NCBI GenBank assembly: GCA_028023455.1
Contig: JAQFVV010012394.1
Span: 20,480,353 to 20,544,352, forward strand
Direction of reading: 5' to 3'
Source: Epiperipatus broadwayi
Lineage: Eukaryota > Onychophora > Udeonychophora > Euonychophora > Peripatidae
DNA length: 64,000 nucleotides
This document shows positions 35,909 through 47,700 of the stretch, piece after piece. Every line of letters starts with the position of its first letter. Position 1 is the first letter of the stretch. The notes beneath the pieces are model-generated. The model saw nothing but the letters and a program-made list of their open reading frames with translations. It did no database searches and was not told the DNA's origin. The translations under genes and the position numbers were made by a program.

Positions 35909-36831
35909 TCTATTTTTCAACATCTCTCGGCACATATGTATATATGCACACACACAAAGATTATTAGAGATTCTTCATAGAACAGTAATTACATTAGAAT
36001 AAATAAATAATTGGTCTATTGTTCGGAATTCTATAAAAAATTCGAGTACAGGAAATGGCAGAAATGAAACGCCTATTCGAAGATCTTGGGATATAGAGTC
36101 TTCCATTCGATCCCTGCATCAAACACACAGGAAAGCAATTATTTTTATCTGCTTAGACCGATGTCTTCTTTTTTTTTTTACACTTTTCTTACTCACCAGT
36201 TAGTCAGGAATCTTTTGACTCTACAATTATTTACTTTTATCAATGGAATAACTATTCTGAGCATTAAAAATATGCAGATATAATCCTGTGTTTTTTAAAA
36301 AACTTGTTCAAATTAATTTATGGTTATAACTAATTATAATTATGAGTAATAGTGTTATTTATTAACACACACTTATATGGAAATGTGAAAGTTTGTTTGT
36401 TATTTTATAACTCAACAAATATTATACCAATTTCGATGAATCTTGTACAATTTTTTCCTTTTTTTATGGAGAATTTTATAGGCTATGAATTTTTGATTTA
36501 TTATTCTTAATTATATTTAAAAATTTAGTAATTTGCAATATAAAATTGCAATGGAATTTGTAATCATGTCATAAAAATGCAAAAAGACGTCATCACTGAT
36601 TAATATTATGGCCTGCGGCCACTTATTTAATTCTCACTTGCAAATTTAGCATGAAAAAATACCACCATGTTAAAATTTCATAGTAAAAAGTTACATTTTT
36701 TTCAATACTACTGTTGATAGCTAATGGATTACTATTTACAATATAAAAATGCATTAAAATTGTAATCATTTGCAGGGAAATATTAAATAAGCATTTATTT
36801 TTATAGCGCTGTTTTATAAATTGTAATACAT

Positions 36832-37245
36832 TAAAGATCAGACTTTTCAAGCTATTGTGCAAGTGCTTTTCACGAGTGTTAACAATAAATGAATACTTTC
36901 ACTCCCAACACAAGGTATAGTATTTAGGAAAGCATAAAATGAATCCACTTATTCTTTCCAACCCAAATGCTTATATATGGGCAAATCTTAAGTACTGGAA
37001 GTGAAAGCATGAGGATAGACCACTCACTTTAAATTACTGTTTACAATGTCGTGGTCTATCCTCATGCTTTCATTTCCAATACTTAAGATTTGCCCATATA
37101 TAAGCATTTGGGTTGGAAAGAATAAGTGGATTCATTTTATTCTTTCCTAAATACTATATCTTGTGTTGGGAGTGAAAGTATTCATTTATTGTTAACACTC
37201 GTGAAAAGCGCTTGCACAATAGCTTGAAAAAGCTGATCTTTAAGG
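36832..37245. mobile_element. Large foldback element, copy 2
   Basis: Arms 36832-37024 and 37054-37245 are near-perfect reverse complements: left begins TAAAGATCAGACTTTTCAAG and ends GAGGATAGACCAC; spacer only about 29 bases (ctcactttaaattactgtttacaatgtc). Core words CCCAAATGCTTATATATGGG and AATCTTAAGTACTGGAAGTG match copy 1 at 20.26 kb. The sequence on both sides ('gggaaatatta') looks like the interrupted host repeat. Confidence 0.85.
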
Positions 37246-38129
37246 GAAATATTATGTAAATATATAAGCTATGGGAACAGCATTGTCATTTATGATCAGT
37301 TATACTACTGAATTTTATCAACTCTTAGGATTTCATATTAAATAGATTTCTCACATGATAAACTAAGTTTTAAAATGGCTTGGTAATTTTAATATGCAAT
37401 GGTAGAAACAAAAATTTATTAATTTATCTATGTCCAAACAAACAGAAATGGAAGTAAAATTTTATTGTGTAAATATATTTTAAATTGAGTAAATTTTGTT
37501 TCAATCATGTATTTAATTTCTCATTGTCAAGTGGAGTGGGAAAATATATTACCATGTTAAAATTTTATAATAAAGAGTTATATTTTTTGTGAAATTGCTA
37601 TTGCTAATTCATGTTTTATTTTTTTTGCTATATAAAAATGCATCATAACTCTAATCATTTGCAGAGAGATATTATGTAATGATATAAGCCATGGGAACAA
37701 CTTTGTCTAATCAACTTTTAGGATTTCATTTTAAATAGATTTCTTCTGTGATAAACTAAGTGAGTATGGTATAAATGGAATTTAATTAGTTATATATTTC
37801 ATAAAAATATTTAACTATTCAAATTAAAAGCATTTTATTTGGCATAAAACACTATGTATTCAAATGTGTTACAATAGACATTTTAAACTGCTGTTGATAG
37901 GTTATATATTATAATTTCATGTAAATATTACTTTATTTTAATTATCAGATTTGCAGTCACAACTATGATAAATATTGCAGCTCTAAAACAAATAATTCAG
38001 AAACATTATGCTTTTATTGTCTACTCTTGATCTATTATATATAAATACTTTGTTTTCTAAAATATTGCTCCAATCTTAATGAATCTTGCACAATTTTTTT
38101 TTGCTTTATTGTTTTTAAAAATATAATAA

Positions 38130-38220
38130 TTGTCAAGCATTGATGGCCTAGCAATTAGCATAGCTAGCTGCCTTGGCCTGGTTTTCCTTCCTGGTCAATA
38201 TTTTGACATATGAAAAAATA
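38130..38220 (+). repeat. SINE C copy, diverged
   Basis: TTGTCAAGCATTGATGGCCT, AGCAATTAGCATAGC, CTGCCTTGGCCTGG, TTTTCCTTCCTGGTC, then AATATTTTGACATATG and an A/T tail. The B box is eroded. Confidence 0.65.
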
Positions 38221-38789
38221 TATATATAGTAATTTTGGTACTATATATATATATATTTTAATGGTAGTTGAGGTAGGTTCAAGAAATTAACCGAAAGTAC
38301 TTCTGCGAATTTAAAGATTGTTTATAATAGTTTGTTACCATTATTATTATTATTATTTTTATTGTAATTACAATTTTGTTTTTAATTAACAGACATTTTA
38401 TTTTTATATTACATATATATATATATATACATATATAAAAGATATATACATGGCTTTGCTTGTGTTAGTAAAATAAAAAATGCAACATAATCAATAATTA
38501 AAATATATTTTAAAATATTTATATGAAATAATAATATATAAATTATTAACAACAGTTAAAAATGACCTATAGTATTGTTTATAAAAATGCATTACAATAG
38601 TTATTTATGTCATGTAGATATTATTTAAATATATTTTAATTATCAACTACATTACATTCTTTTATTCTACTAATATGAGCAAAACCATAGGTATAGCTAG
38701 TGCTTGAAAAAAATACAATAATTAGAACTTGATTTCATCTAAGCATATATATCATATGGGCAAGTAAATTTACAAAATGAATGTAATAT

Positions 38790-39115
38790 ATGTTTCTTTT
38801 TTATATATTAATTATTAATGGTAAAGATGTTGATAAAATCAATAAATGTATTGTTATTTATAAAGTGGTGTGTCATTGTGGATCCAGTTACATTGGTGAG
38901 ACTAAATATGCATTGAAAAAGAAAAGTCATAAACATGAACTATTATATAATAAATTGCATTACTCTGTGGATAAATATAAATCTGTATTTGCAAAGCATG
39001 TAGGGATTTGTAATGGCAACTTGCTTTGATAATATTTTTATTTACATGTAAAAAATGACTTTTAAAAAAATCAAAGAATCATACTTTATAAATATGAAGG
39101 GCAATATATTAATTG
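38790..39115 (+). pseudogene. Penelope-like element GIY-YIG fragment
   Basis: The frame 38790-39029 codes VIYKVVCHCGSSYIGETKYA, then LKKKSHKHE and a later His (FAKHVGICNGN). This is the start of a PLE-type GIY-YIG endonuclease: Cys-x-Cys, the YIG half of the motif as YIGET, and the following K/R-x-x-x-H region. In a complete PLE the domain follows the reverse transcriptase and nicks target DNA. After a stop at 39029 coding-like text (YKYEGQYINC) continues to about 39115. No reverse transcriptase lies upstream; the fragment sits just beyond Helitron-like debris. A different subfamily from the 45.9-kb PLE, which has YIGQ. Confidence 0.7.
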
Positions 39116-39583
39116 TGTGAATATACATAAATTTATGAAAAGTTGATCACTTACGTGGAAACAGTAGTATTGTGTTATTTTAATGAGATTTAAATATTAA
39201 CATTTAATTGCTACTCAAGATGGCATAAAGTGCTGTAAGCTGGTTATAGCTAATATTCAGTTATATCTGAATAGTGAATTTTGTAAAATGTATTCTAGAG
39301 TATTTTGATAATGAATATATAATGTTTACAATTAATTTTTTATAATAACCTTATATGAACATGTGATTATTATATTTTCTAGTTATCATTGTTATTGCTT
39401 AACATCATTATCAGTAACTGTTATTTGTTAACAAGTATGGACATTCCAAAATAAGAAAAAAAATGAAATGACAAAACAATAATAATATATTAGAGATAAA
39501 TTTTGAGATGACTATATAAACCATTCTATGAATCACAAATATGTCCCCATGTACAATGATGTTTTCCTGAAAGTTTGTGATGG

Positions 39584-39865
39584 CAGGATGGCTAAGTTGA
39601 TTAGAACATTACCTTAAAATTCAATACTCAAAGAATCTAAGAATCCAGGTTCTATTCCCATGCTAGTATTGTCACTGATCAAACCAGCAACACCTGAAGA
39701 AGAGGGGAGAATAATATCTCATGAAACATTGAGCATACATTAATCTGTGTACTATTACTAACAGTTGAATGTATTTGAAATATTTAAATAAAGTTAAATT
39801 TTTCTAAAGACATTCAATACTCATATTAGATGATGAAAAGAGTCCAACATATAAATACAAATAGA
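39584..39865 (+). repeat. SINE A, full-length copy
   Basis: Head GGATGGCTAAGTTGATTAGA with CTTAAAATTCAATACTCAAA and B-box-like AGGTTCTATTCCC; centre CACCTGAAGAAGAGGGGAG, AATAATATCTCATGAAACATTG; tail GTACTATTACTAACAGTTG, ATATTTAAATAAAGTTAAAT, GATGATGAAAAGAGTCCAAC. This is the only apparently solitary, non-inverted full copy in the window. Confidence 0.85.
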
Positions 39866-39899
39866 ATGATGTTGACTTTTAACTTAATCTGCAAATAAC

Positions 39900-40160
39900 C
39901 TTTCTGAAATATTTCAGCACCATGTCTACCATAGCTTTCAGATTTATTCTACTCTCTGCCATATCTACCAGATAAAATCAATCAATATTACATTTTTTTC
40001 AGATAATCTTTATAATGTAAATAGGATCTTCCTCTTTCATAAAATCATGCTTAAGCTCTTCAAAACACAATCTTTTTACAAATCCTGTATTTTTCATTTG
40101 TTTCATATATCCAATACAATAAAGATACAAATTCAAGTTTAATTTTCTGTCTTAAGATTG
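39900..40160. repeat. Dispersed repeat, pair with 45125-45420
   Basis: 'gaaatatttcagcaccatgt', 'ttattctactctctgccata' and 'aaaatcatgcttaagctctt' match 'aaaatatttcaatactatgt', 'tattctattctctgccacat' and 'agaaatcatgttcaggttca' near 45.16-45.32 kb. Both have a short coding-like frame on the minus strand (MAENRILWKIIIRHSIEIF at 45.2 kb), so they may be ends of an unidentified LINE. Confidence 0.45.
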
Positions 40161-41847
40161 GTTGAATCATCTAGGTAACACATCATTTTGACAAAGTGGT
40201 AACATTTGCTTATCAACAACAATAATTTACTCTACAATCTCAATTTTAGAATTACATCTAGATATTAAATTATCCTGTACAGCTTAGCTCGGTGGCAAAG
40301 ATGATAATTTAAGAGCTAAAAGTTCTTGAATTGATGCTGTTAATTCTAATGCAAAACATCTTATGGTAACTGGAATGATTATATATATTTATTAACATTT
40401 ACTGGATATATGAATAAAATTATATTTTAAAAATGAATGAATCCAAAATATGTGCATTACATATACATGCTTATTAGCTGAAATAAATACACAATAATAA
40501 TAATAACAATAACAACTGCATCAGCAAACCACAAGGACATGAGCTGGAATGAAGGGTATCAGATAACTTTTTAATTTTGTCATAATATTCCAATACCATT
40601 GTTTTTTTAAATGATTATTTCACAATTTAAAAAAGTTTGTCTTAACACATTAAAAAAGTAATCAAATGGTTTGTTGCTATGGGGATCATATGCCATTTGA
40701 ACCCTAGAAGTGATAGAACCAAATTGTGATCGAAGGAACTTGAGTTTTCAAGTCTATCAGTCTGCACTGTCCTAAAAATTTTGATCACATAATTATATGT
40801 GCTTTGTGTGGATACATACATTTATATGCTAGTATACATTTAAACCAGTTTATAATTTACACGTGATCCTATAGTTCTATACTCTTTAAATCTCACTGTC
40901 AATAAAATCCAGCATCATCAATGGCTTTCTCTAGGTATGACTAAGCTCGTCTGCTTTTTCACCATCATTATTAACTCTCTGCTAAGAATAAATTTTAAAC
41001 ATTAATTCTATAACTTTTTCCATGAATTTTTATCTATTGCTCTAATAATCAGATTGTCATAATTGCTTCTGTGGACCCTTTTAACATATCCTTATTTGCT
41101 GTGTGATATTTACTGTGATGATAGAATGGCATATTCTTACTTCAGGTTTTAGTCAATTAAATGGATCAATTGCTTTTATCTTGCCACTTTAGTTTTGAAC
41201 ATCCCTTGACCTCCTCAATATCTGACCATATTATTGTTAACAATAATTTAGCATATTTTAATTTACAAATGTGATTGAATTGTTAAAATTATCTAAAGAC
41301 AGCATCATTAATTGGAGTAATTTTCTAAGGATAAATATTGAACTATAATAACAAAGATTTGAGAAAGCAAGAATATGGGCCATTGATGGTGATTGGTTCA
41401 TCCAAAAATGAACTTTGGAAATCATTACCCTTTTTTATAATTCTTATATTTTAAGTATGAAAATAGATTGATATGTTTGTAATATATCTATTTTACAATT
41501 GTTTCTTCATCAAACTTTTTCTCAAAGATCAAAGTGTGTACTTTGAAATAAAGATCAAAATTTAGCTTTGAATGTCATTTCAAAATCAATACTTAATTTA
41601 AGTTATGAAAATGCTTTTATATAAAAATGGATAAGTACTTTTGTATTACACATCAAGTCAAAAAGTTGATTTAATTAATAAAAAAACATTTATTGCTGCA
41701 TGGAGTGTAATATAGATGCTAACATAATTTACATATTGCTGATTCCATTTTAAAGCCAATATTCAATTCAAATCCACAATGATACTTTATGTATCACATG
41801 ATTACTATCTCTTATACTAGCACATAATTGTTGTTAAACAAGACAAA
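40161..41847. other. Spacer with SINE E piece (40285-40350)
   Basis: Besides the tRNA-like piece matching 27.1 kb, I see no gene. AAT/AAC microsatellite at 40492-40515. Confidence 0.4.
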
Positions 41848-42110
41848 ACTCTCCATACAGTAGTTAAGTAGTTTTGTAGTTAAGTGAAGTTAAAAGGTGG
41901 CTGCTGGAGGGTTGCATTAGATCCTAAGATCTAGGTGCAGTGCTTTCAGATCCAAGGCTCCTCATTGACGAAGACCACAAGCCAAAAACTAGTCTGGGGA
42001 TATTGGATGAGTAAGCACTAGATAGGTAATTTATGCACAAGCCTTCTGGCATCCATTGATTACTCTGGTTGGCACAGGGTGGCACTACTGTATGGAGAGT
42101 TTTGCCTTGT
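41848..42110. mobile_element. Foldback MITE family B, deleted left arm
   Basis: AAACTCTCCATACAGTAG at the left; CTACTGTATGGAGAGTTTTG at the right (42088-42107). Inner blocks AGGTGCAGTGCTTTCAGATC, AGCCAAAAACTAGTCTGGGG, TGCACAAGCCTTCTGGCATC. A solitary inner half with a complete right arm; the flank 'tatcacatgattactatctc' matches the flank of other copies. Confidence 0.8.
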
Positions 42111-42426
42111 TTGATACTTTATATAAACTTTTAACTAGAAGAGCAAGCATTTCAATAGGAATTTTATATATAATGTTTCAGAGATATTAATTCATTTTTT
42201 TTAAAAAAAATGAAGTGAAAAATAACATAATGTAGAAAAAACGTATTCATGAAGAAACCATTACAGATAATCTCATACATTTTCCCTCTCTTAAATATTA
42301 AATAAATGAGGTATTTGTAGGCCTACAACATTTAAAAATATTACTAAGGGATCCCTAGTATAATAATAATTTACTAATATTCCTCATAATTCTGCTTCAA
42401 GTAAATGCTCAATGTATCTTGCATAT

Positions 42427-42525
42427 TCAAGCATTGGTGGTCGAGAGATCAGCACAGCTGCCTTACAAGCAGTTGTCGTGGGTTCACTTCCCGGCCGATG
42501 CTATGACACATGGAAAGAAAAAAAA
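42427..42525 (+). repeat. SINE C copy
   Basis: CAAGCATTGGTGGTCGAGAG, ATCAGCACAGCTGCCTTACA, GTCGTGGGTTCACTTCCCGG, CCGATGCTATGACACATG, A-rich tail. Confidence 0.85.
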
Positions 42526-43124
42526 ACACATTTTTTTCAATTTATATTCTTCATTCTTTTCTAAATTCAAAACTCAAAACTCCAATTTTTTTATATCATG
42601 TTTACTAATTATGAAAGTATCTGCTTCACATAAAATCAGATCCCAAACTTAACAATCAATAACCTTTCTATTAATTTTCAAGTTCAATAAGCATTGCATT
42701 CCTTAGTTTTATTGCTTTTTATTCACAAAACATTATATATCTCTTGAAGACAGCAGTGTGAAAAACTCTATAATTTTTTTATTATCTCTGCCATAATTCC
42801 ACGACTAGTACAATTTAAGTGTTAAGCTGATTAATAATATCCTGTCATTCTTAATATTATTTTTACCTCAAAACTATAATCATTGTTTTATGGTCAGATA
42901 TCTTAATTGGTATTCATATTTCATAAATATTAACTAAGCTTATTATTGGCATTTTCTAGCAAAGCCATGTGACCAGAAAAAGTATTATAAAGAACATTTT
43001 GAGTGCTAACATTTTTCTTATCAAAAATATATTTTTTTCAAAGTTCATTTAAATAAATATTAAATCAAATATATAGACAATACCTTTGTCTTATACTCTT
43101 CCATTCTCTACATCCATTATTTCT

Positions 43125-43910
43125 GAATCTAATTTTAGTATTCAGGAATATAAAGGTAAGTGGTTTAATAATTGATTAGAGTGGCATCTTAAATTCAGTC
43201 ATCATATATCTAAAAGTTGTTGGTTCAATAATTGGTCGCAGCAGCACCTCAAATTGAGAATTCACAAATCTAAAAGATTATTGGATCAATATTTCATTTA
43301 GATAGTAAATTTAAATTCAGTATGCATGAATGAAAAAAGATTAATGGTTCAATATTTGGTTAGAGCATCATTAATTTTAAATCACTAGTTCACAAAACTA
43401 ACATCATCTAAAACTCAGCATTCACGAAAATAACTTTAGTATTCATTAATCTAGAAATATATGGTTCAATAACTGACTAATATCATCTTAAATTCAGAAT
43501 CATGAATGTAAAAGTTATTGGTTCAGTAGTTTTTTAAAATGTCATATTAGGTCCCACATTCATGAATCTTAAGATTACCGATTCAATAATTGTTTAGTGG
43601 GTCATATTGAATGCAGTATTCTTAAATGTAAAAGTTATTGTATCAACAATAGGTTATAATGTCACCTTAAATACAATCTTCAAAAATCTAAAGATTACTT
43701 TCAATAATTGATTAGAACTTTTTTAAAAAATTAAGCATCGAATCTAGAAGTAACTGGTTGAATTAATTTTATATAACATTAATTAAATTAGTATGTATTA
43801 CTCTTAAAGTTGCTGGTTTAATAGGGGTAGAGTGTCAATATTGGGGAATAGTAGTTAGAGCATCAACTTAAATTTAATAGTCATTAGTCTAAGCGTGGCC
43901 AATTCAATCC
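43125..43910 (+). repeat. ~60-bp tandem array built from a SINE tRNA-like head
   Basis: About twelve diverged units. GGTTCAATAATTGGTTAGAG-type junctions occur near 43163, 43222, 43283, 43346, 43463, 43520, 43580, 43641, 43699, 43757 and 43816, spaced 57-63 bases (one double gap). Each unit runs GGTTCAATAATTGGTTAGAG + TGTCATCTTAAATTCAGTAT + TCATGAATCTAAAAGTTATT. These are the SINE A head blocks in circularly permuted order: B-box-like GGTTCAAT joined straight onto A-box-like TTGGTTAGAG, then CTTAAAATTCAATATTC and AATCTAA. The last unit (about 43845-43910) is a normal head ending in B box CCAATTCAATCCCC. Confidence 0.8.
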
Positions 43911-44080
43911 CCTTCACTCGTATGATGATCAGTACTTGGAAACATATAAAAGTCTCCTATTTAAAATGTTGGGTTCATACTAATAATTAAATGTATTTTT
44001 AAAAAATATAAGTAAAGTTTGGATTTTTTTAAATAAATTTCAATAAGATGTTGGGAATAGTTCAATATATAACTATAAAT
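43911..44080 (+). repeat. SINE A-like tail following the array
   Basis: After the last head come 'aaaaaatataagtaaagttt', AAATAAATTTCAATAAGATG and GGGAATAGTTCAATATATAA, equivalent to the SINE A tail blocks. So the array sits at the 5' end of one SINE copy. Confidence 0.6.
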
Positions 44081-45124
44081 AACATTTAATTTTAACGTTG
44101 AAAATTTTGATACGCAGCAGATTATTCTGTAGAATACAAATTTAATTATTTATTCCTGCGACAATAAAGGGTTGAGCAATAGTAATTTAATAGATTTTAC
44201 TGAGTAGTAGAGAAAAACTAAAGAAAAGACTCTATTTTGGTTTGTAAACAAAATATATTCTAATGATGAAGAGTACTAGGAGATGTTGAGAGATGTAGTG
44301 GATAGAAATGCGCTATCAAGATGGAAGGGATGTGTTTCTTTGTTTCATCTCGGGTAAAAAAAAAAATTAGTAAAAAAAAGTTTTTTAATACTTCACTTCA
44401 ATTTTAGCCCTTTCACTCTAATCTCATTATCGCAGTATCTAAACCAAGGTTTCACTTTTTTTTTTCCTTTTATCTTTTCACTCTGTGCGGATTTAAATAA
44501 AGTTCTGTGAATTGAGCCGAGATGATAAAAATTGTAACAATGTTTAGATGATGAATTAGTTAACCTTTTAGGTGATGGAGAAATATCTGCTGCTTATCAT
44601 GCGTTGTTTAAAAAGTTTACTTTTAGCATAATCTGTCAATAATGCGGTTATGATATTTTTCATTTAAATTCTCCGTTAGTATATCCTTAAATTTACGTTA
44701 TAAATAAAAAATGTAGAATAAATTATGCAAAGATCTAAAAAGTTTTCTTCAATGCAGCGTATACATTAGAGTGGACATGATGTCAATATATGAGCCAAAC
44801 AAATGTTTATCATAACTGAATTTGGATATAATCTTTAAGTAGAAATGTTTGAGTTCAAAATACCTTAATTATTCACAGCTTCTAGAAACATGAAAACTTC
44901 TTTTGTTTAAAAATAATTAATATAATTTTTTTTACATACACATGTATACACATTAGCCATTCATAATCATGTATAGCCCTTCTAGCTCCGAAGAGAAGAG
45001 ATAGAATTATTTCAAAAATGAGTTTTGTGATGGTTATTCAAACCAATCTGTAAACTGAAAAAACTTCTATATACAGAACATTCTATTTCATTTTTGTGCT
45101 TATTTGATATATTGAAATGCTGTC
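44081..45124. other. No recognised feature
   Basis: A+T-rich. 44260-44360 is a slightly G-richer patch without a usable frame. Confidence 0.45.
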
Positions 45125-45440
45125 TTTTGAATTTTTCAGCATAAAACTTTTTTTTAAAAAATATTTCAATACTATGTCTAATTATAATTTTCCAAAGTAT
45201 TCTATTCTCTGCCACATCTTGCTAATGAAAATAATTAACATTGCATTTCCTCAAAATGACTTTGAGAAAAATCTTATAATATTAATGAAGTTACCTCTCC
45301 CATAGAAATCATGTTCAGGTTCACCATAAAAATCCTTTCAGGAAATTAGGCATTGTTGATTTGTTTTATATATCCATTCCAATGAAGATATCATTTTACT
45401 ATAATGGACTTTTATGGTATCACAACCAGCAAGGTGATTG
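45125..45440. repeat. Dispersed repeat, pair with 39900-40160
   Basis: See the partner copy for the shared blocks. The minus-strand frame 45215-45012 (67 codons) overlaps it and is lysine-rich; unidentified. Confidence 0.4.
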
Positions 45441-45896
45441 CTTTTGCAATCATGCTATTATATTTTTAGGTATTTTACATGGAATCTTAAATAAAACTTC
45501 TTTAGTCCAAATCTTTGTATAATTCATTTATTATTAAATTGAATGAAATCATTTGAAAGTTGAATATTAGTAGTTTTTTTTTTCTTCCCATATCCCAAAA
45601 AAGAAATGTTTCTTACTCAAGTATTAATTAAATTTACATTACAAAAAGAAATTTTGAGGCTCCATTATGGATGTAAAAATAGAATATAATCCTATTTAGA
45701 AGTTAATAAACCTTCCTCATTAGTACCATACACAGTATTAAGAAATCAAACTTACTCCAAATTCACAACTAACCCAGACTAGCCAAAGAAAGTAAACTCT
45801 AAAACACAATCAATGGTTTCACTGCTATAAGCAGATCTCTCAAATGTAAAAGACTAAAAGAAAACAAATTTATATTAAATATTACCCAAAGTGCCA

Positions 45897-47700
45897 CTTA
45901 CATCCGACACCTCCTTAATAGTAAAATAACTTTTAATAAATTAATTGCTTCAGAATCATAAATTTTTATTAATAAAGATTCTTTAATTTTTTTTATTTCA
46001 TTTCTGTCAAAGAAGACAACCTTAGCTTCATCAAAATTAAGGGTGTGGCCTGTATTTTTTTTATGAATACATAAAGTAGACCTGAGATATTTATTTCTAA
46101 CCCTACTTTTATGTACCTTTATTCTTTTATTTATGCTAACCTGACCTATATATACATTCTTACACAAACAAGGGGTAATATATACTACTCCAGGAATTCT
46201 TTCTATCAAAAATTTCCTTTGTATTATTTAATAAATTATTCAAAGTAATATCCCCTTTCCAAGCAATTTTCTTATTTCCAAAGAAATTACTATTTTTACA
46301 TACAATTCTATAAGAAGACAATTTAAAAGGCAAAGAAATAAAATATTTATTTTTGTCCTTCACATTATTATTATTATTACTATTAAATAAAACTTTTATC
46401 AAATTTATCAGAGTAGCCAATCAAATTTATCAGAGTAGCCAATGCTCAAATAATCTTATTGACCTTTTTGAATCAAAACTACTTCATTAGAATTATTTAG
46501 ATCTCTTATTTATATAACAATAATTGCTTAAAGCAGTTATTTTATGAGATACAGATTGATAGCTATCAGATTTAATTATAGATCTTAATTCCTCATTATT
46601 AACATAATGACTACTTACCAAATAATTATTCCCTATATTTCCAATCATTAATAAATCTAAAAATACCCCCTTTCTTCTACAACATATTTTATAGAAGGAT
46701 CAAAACAAACTCAATTTCAATTTATCATTTTCAACTACAAACAAACAATCATCAACATATTTAACAAATAACTTTAAATATAAACAATCCTTCTTAATAA
46801 TTTCTTCTTCTAAATAATTAATATAAACTGAACAAATTAAAGAAGAAATAATATAACCTATTAGCTCACCTTCCCTAATCTTATAAAAATTACCATTATA
46901 AGTGAAATACATAGAACCCTCTAATAATAAAAGCAAATATTTAACAACTAATCTTCTTGTTTGACAAAGATCAATAATCAATACAGACATAAGAATCTCA
47001 ATGCTACTTAGTCTATTAGCAGATTGATACATATTCTCAACATCCAAACTGCCAAATAATCACTTTCCATTTTAAAATTAATAATCTTACCAAAAGCCTC
47101 AAAAGAAGTAGAAACTGTGTAGTGCCCAAAATTAAAAAATTGCTTTAAAAAATTATTCAAGAATCTAGAAATACTCTCAACAACACTATCTGTAAAATCA
47201 AAAATAAATCTTAAAAGAAAACCATCTTTGTCAGTCTTAATATTCATAAATATCTTAGATGATAGAAAGTCATTAGGAGAACATTTTCAATAATCTACTC
47301 TATTAAAAAAATTAAATTTACCATTTTTTTTCATAATGTTTATTAACTTTTTAATCACATTCTAAAAACATATTTTCCATTATTTAATTCTTAATCCGTT
47401 TTCTCCCTGAACTCATTTCCTTTCATAATGACAAACTGGTGCCATCTTTGTCTTCAAGAGAAATTATCATACCAGAAGCAAGCACTTAACCTATTCTTAA
47501 GATGTCTAAGCTCGGCAGGATTAATAATAATTTTTCACATCCTTTTTAAACGTTTATTTAAAACCAAGGGAATACCAACTTTCTGCACATCACTCAAATT
47601 ATTAGATTCAATCAATGAAATTTTATCAAAAACTATATATATTGAATGAAAAGTCAATAATGTTAAATACGAGAGTATTCTCGTTCCGCCACAAAATAAA
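45897..47700 (-). pseudogene. Penelope-like element: reverse transcriptase plus GIY-YIG
   Basis: Best-preserved mobile gene in the window, minus strand. N-terminal part, about 47700-47500: LSDVQKVGIPLVLNKRLKR. RT palm: LDVENMYQS (motif A, around 47030), FTYNGNFYKIREGELIGYI then SSLICSVYINYLEEE (motif B, about 46910-46800), FVKYVDDCLFVV (motif C with both catalytic Asp, about 46760-46720). Linker ISLPFKLSSYRIVCKNSN then ITLNNLLNNTKEIF (46350-46210). GIY-YIG: GVVYITPCLCKNVYIGQVSI, then KRIKVHKSRVRN, HKKNTGHTLNFDEAKVV and ESLLIKIYDSEAINLL (46190-45930), ending at 45898. Blocks fall in at least four frames with short overlaps, so it is frameshifted but otherwise little eroded. PLEs copy RNA and use the GIY-YIG nuclease to nick targets. 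No pseudo-LTRs identified beside it. Confidence 0.9.

Larger units (their letters stand above)
36365..38705. mobile_element. Helitron-like or related non-autonomous repeat debris
   Basis: Starts with a block of the type 'gtttgtttgttattttataa', 'ccaatttcgatgaatcttg', common at one end of Helitron-like and related repeats of invertebrates, and ends near 38680-38705 with 'gcaaaaccataggtatagctagt', like the degenerate '..GCAA.GCCGGGTATA.CTAGT' terminus. Between them several units recur: AAATGCATTAAAATTGTAAT + CATTTGCAGGGAAATATT (36752, 37630, and diverged at 36530, 37930, 38570). No Rep/helicase coding seen. A foldback (36832-37245) and a SINE C (38130-38220) have inserted. The class is inference from end wording. 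Confidence 0.35.

Noticed and set aside
36086-36283. 65-codon plus-strand ORF
   Set aside because: No domain, no codon signature; consistent with chance.
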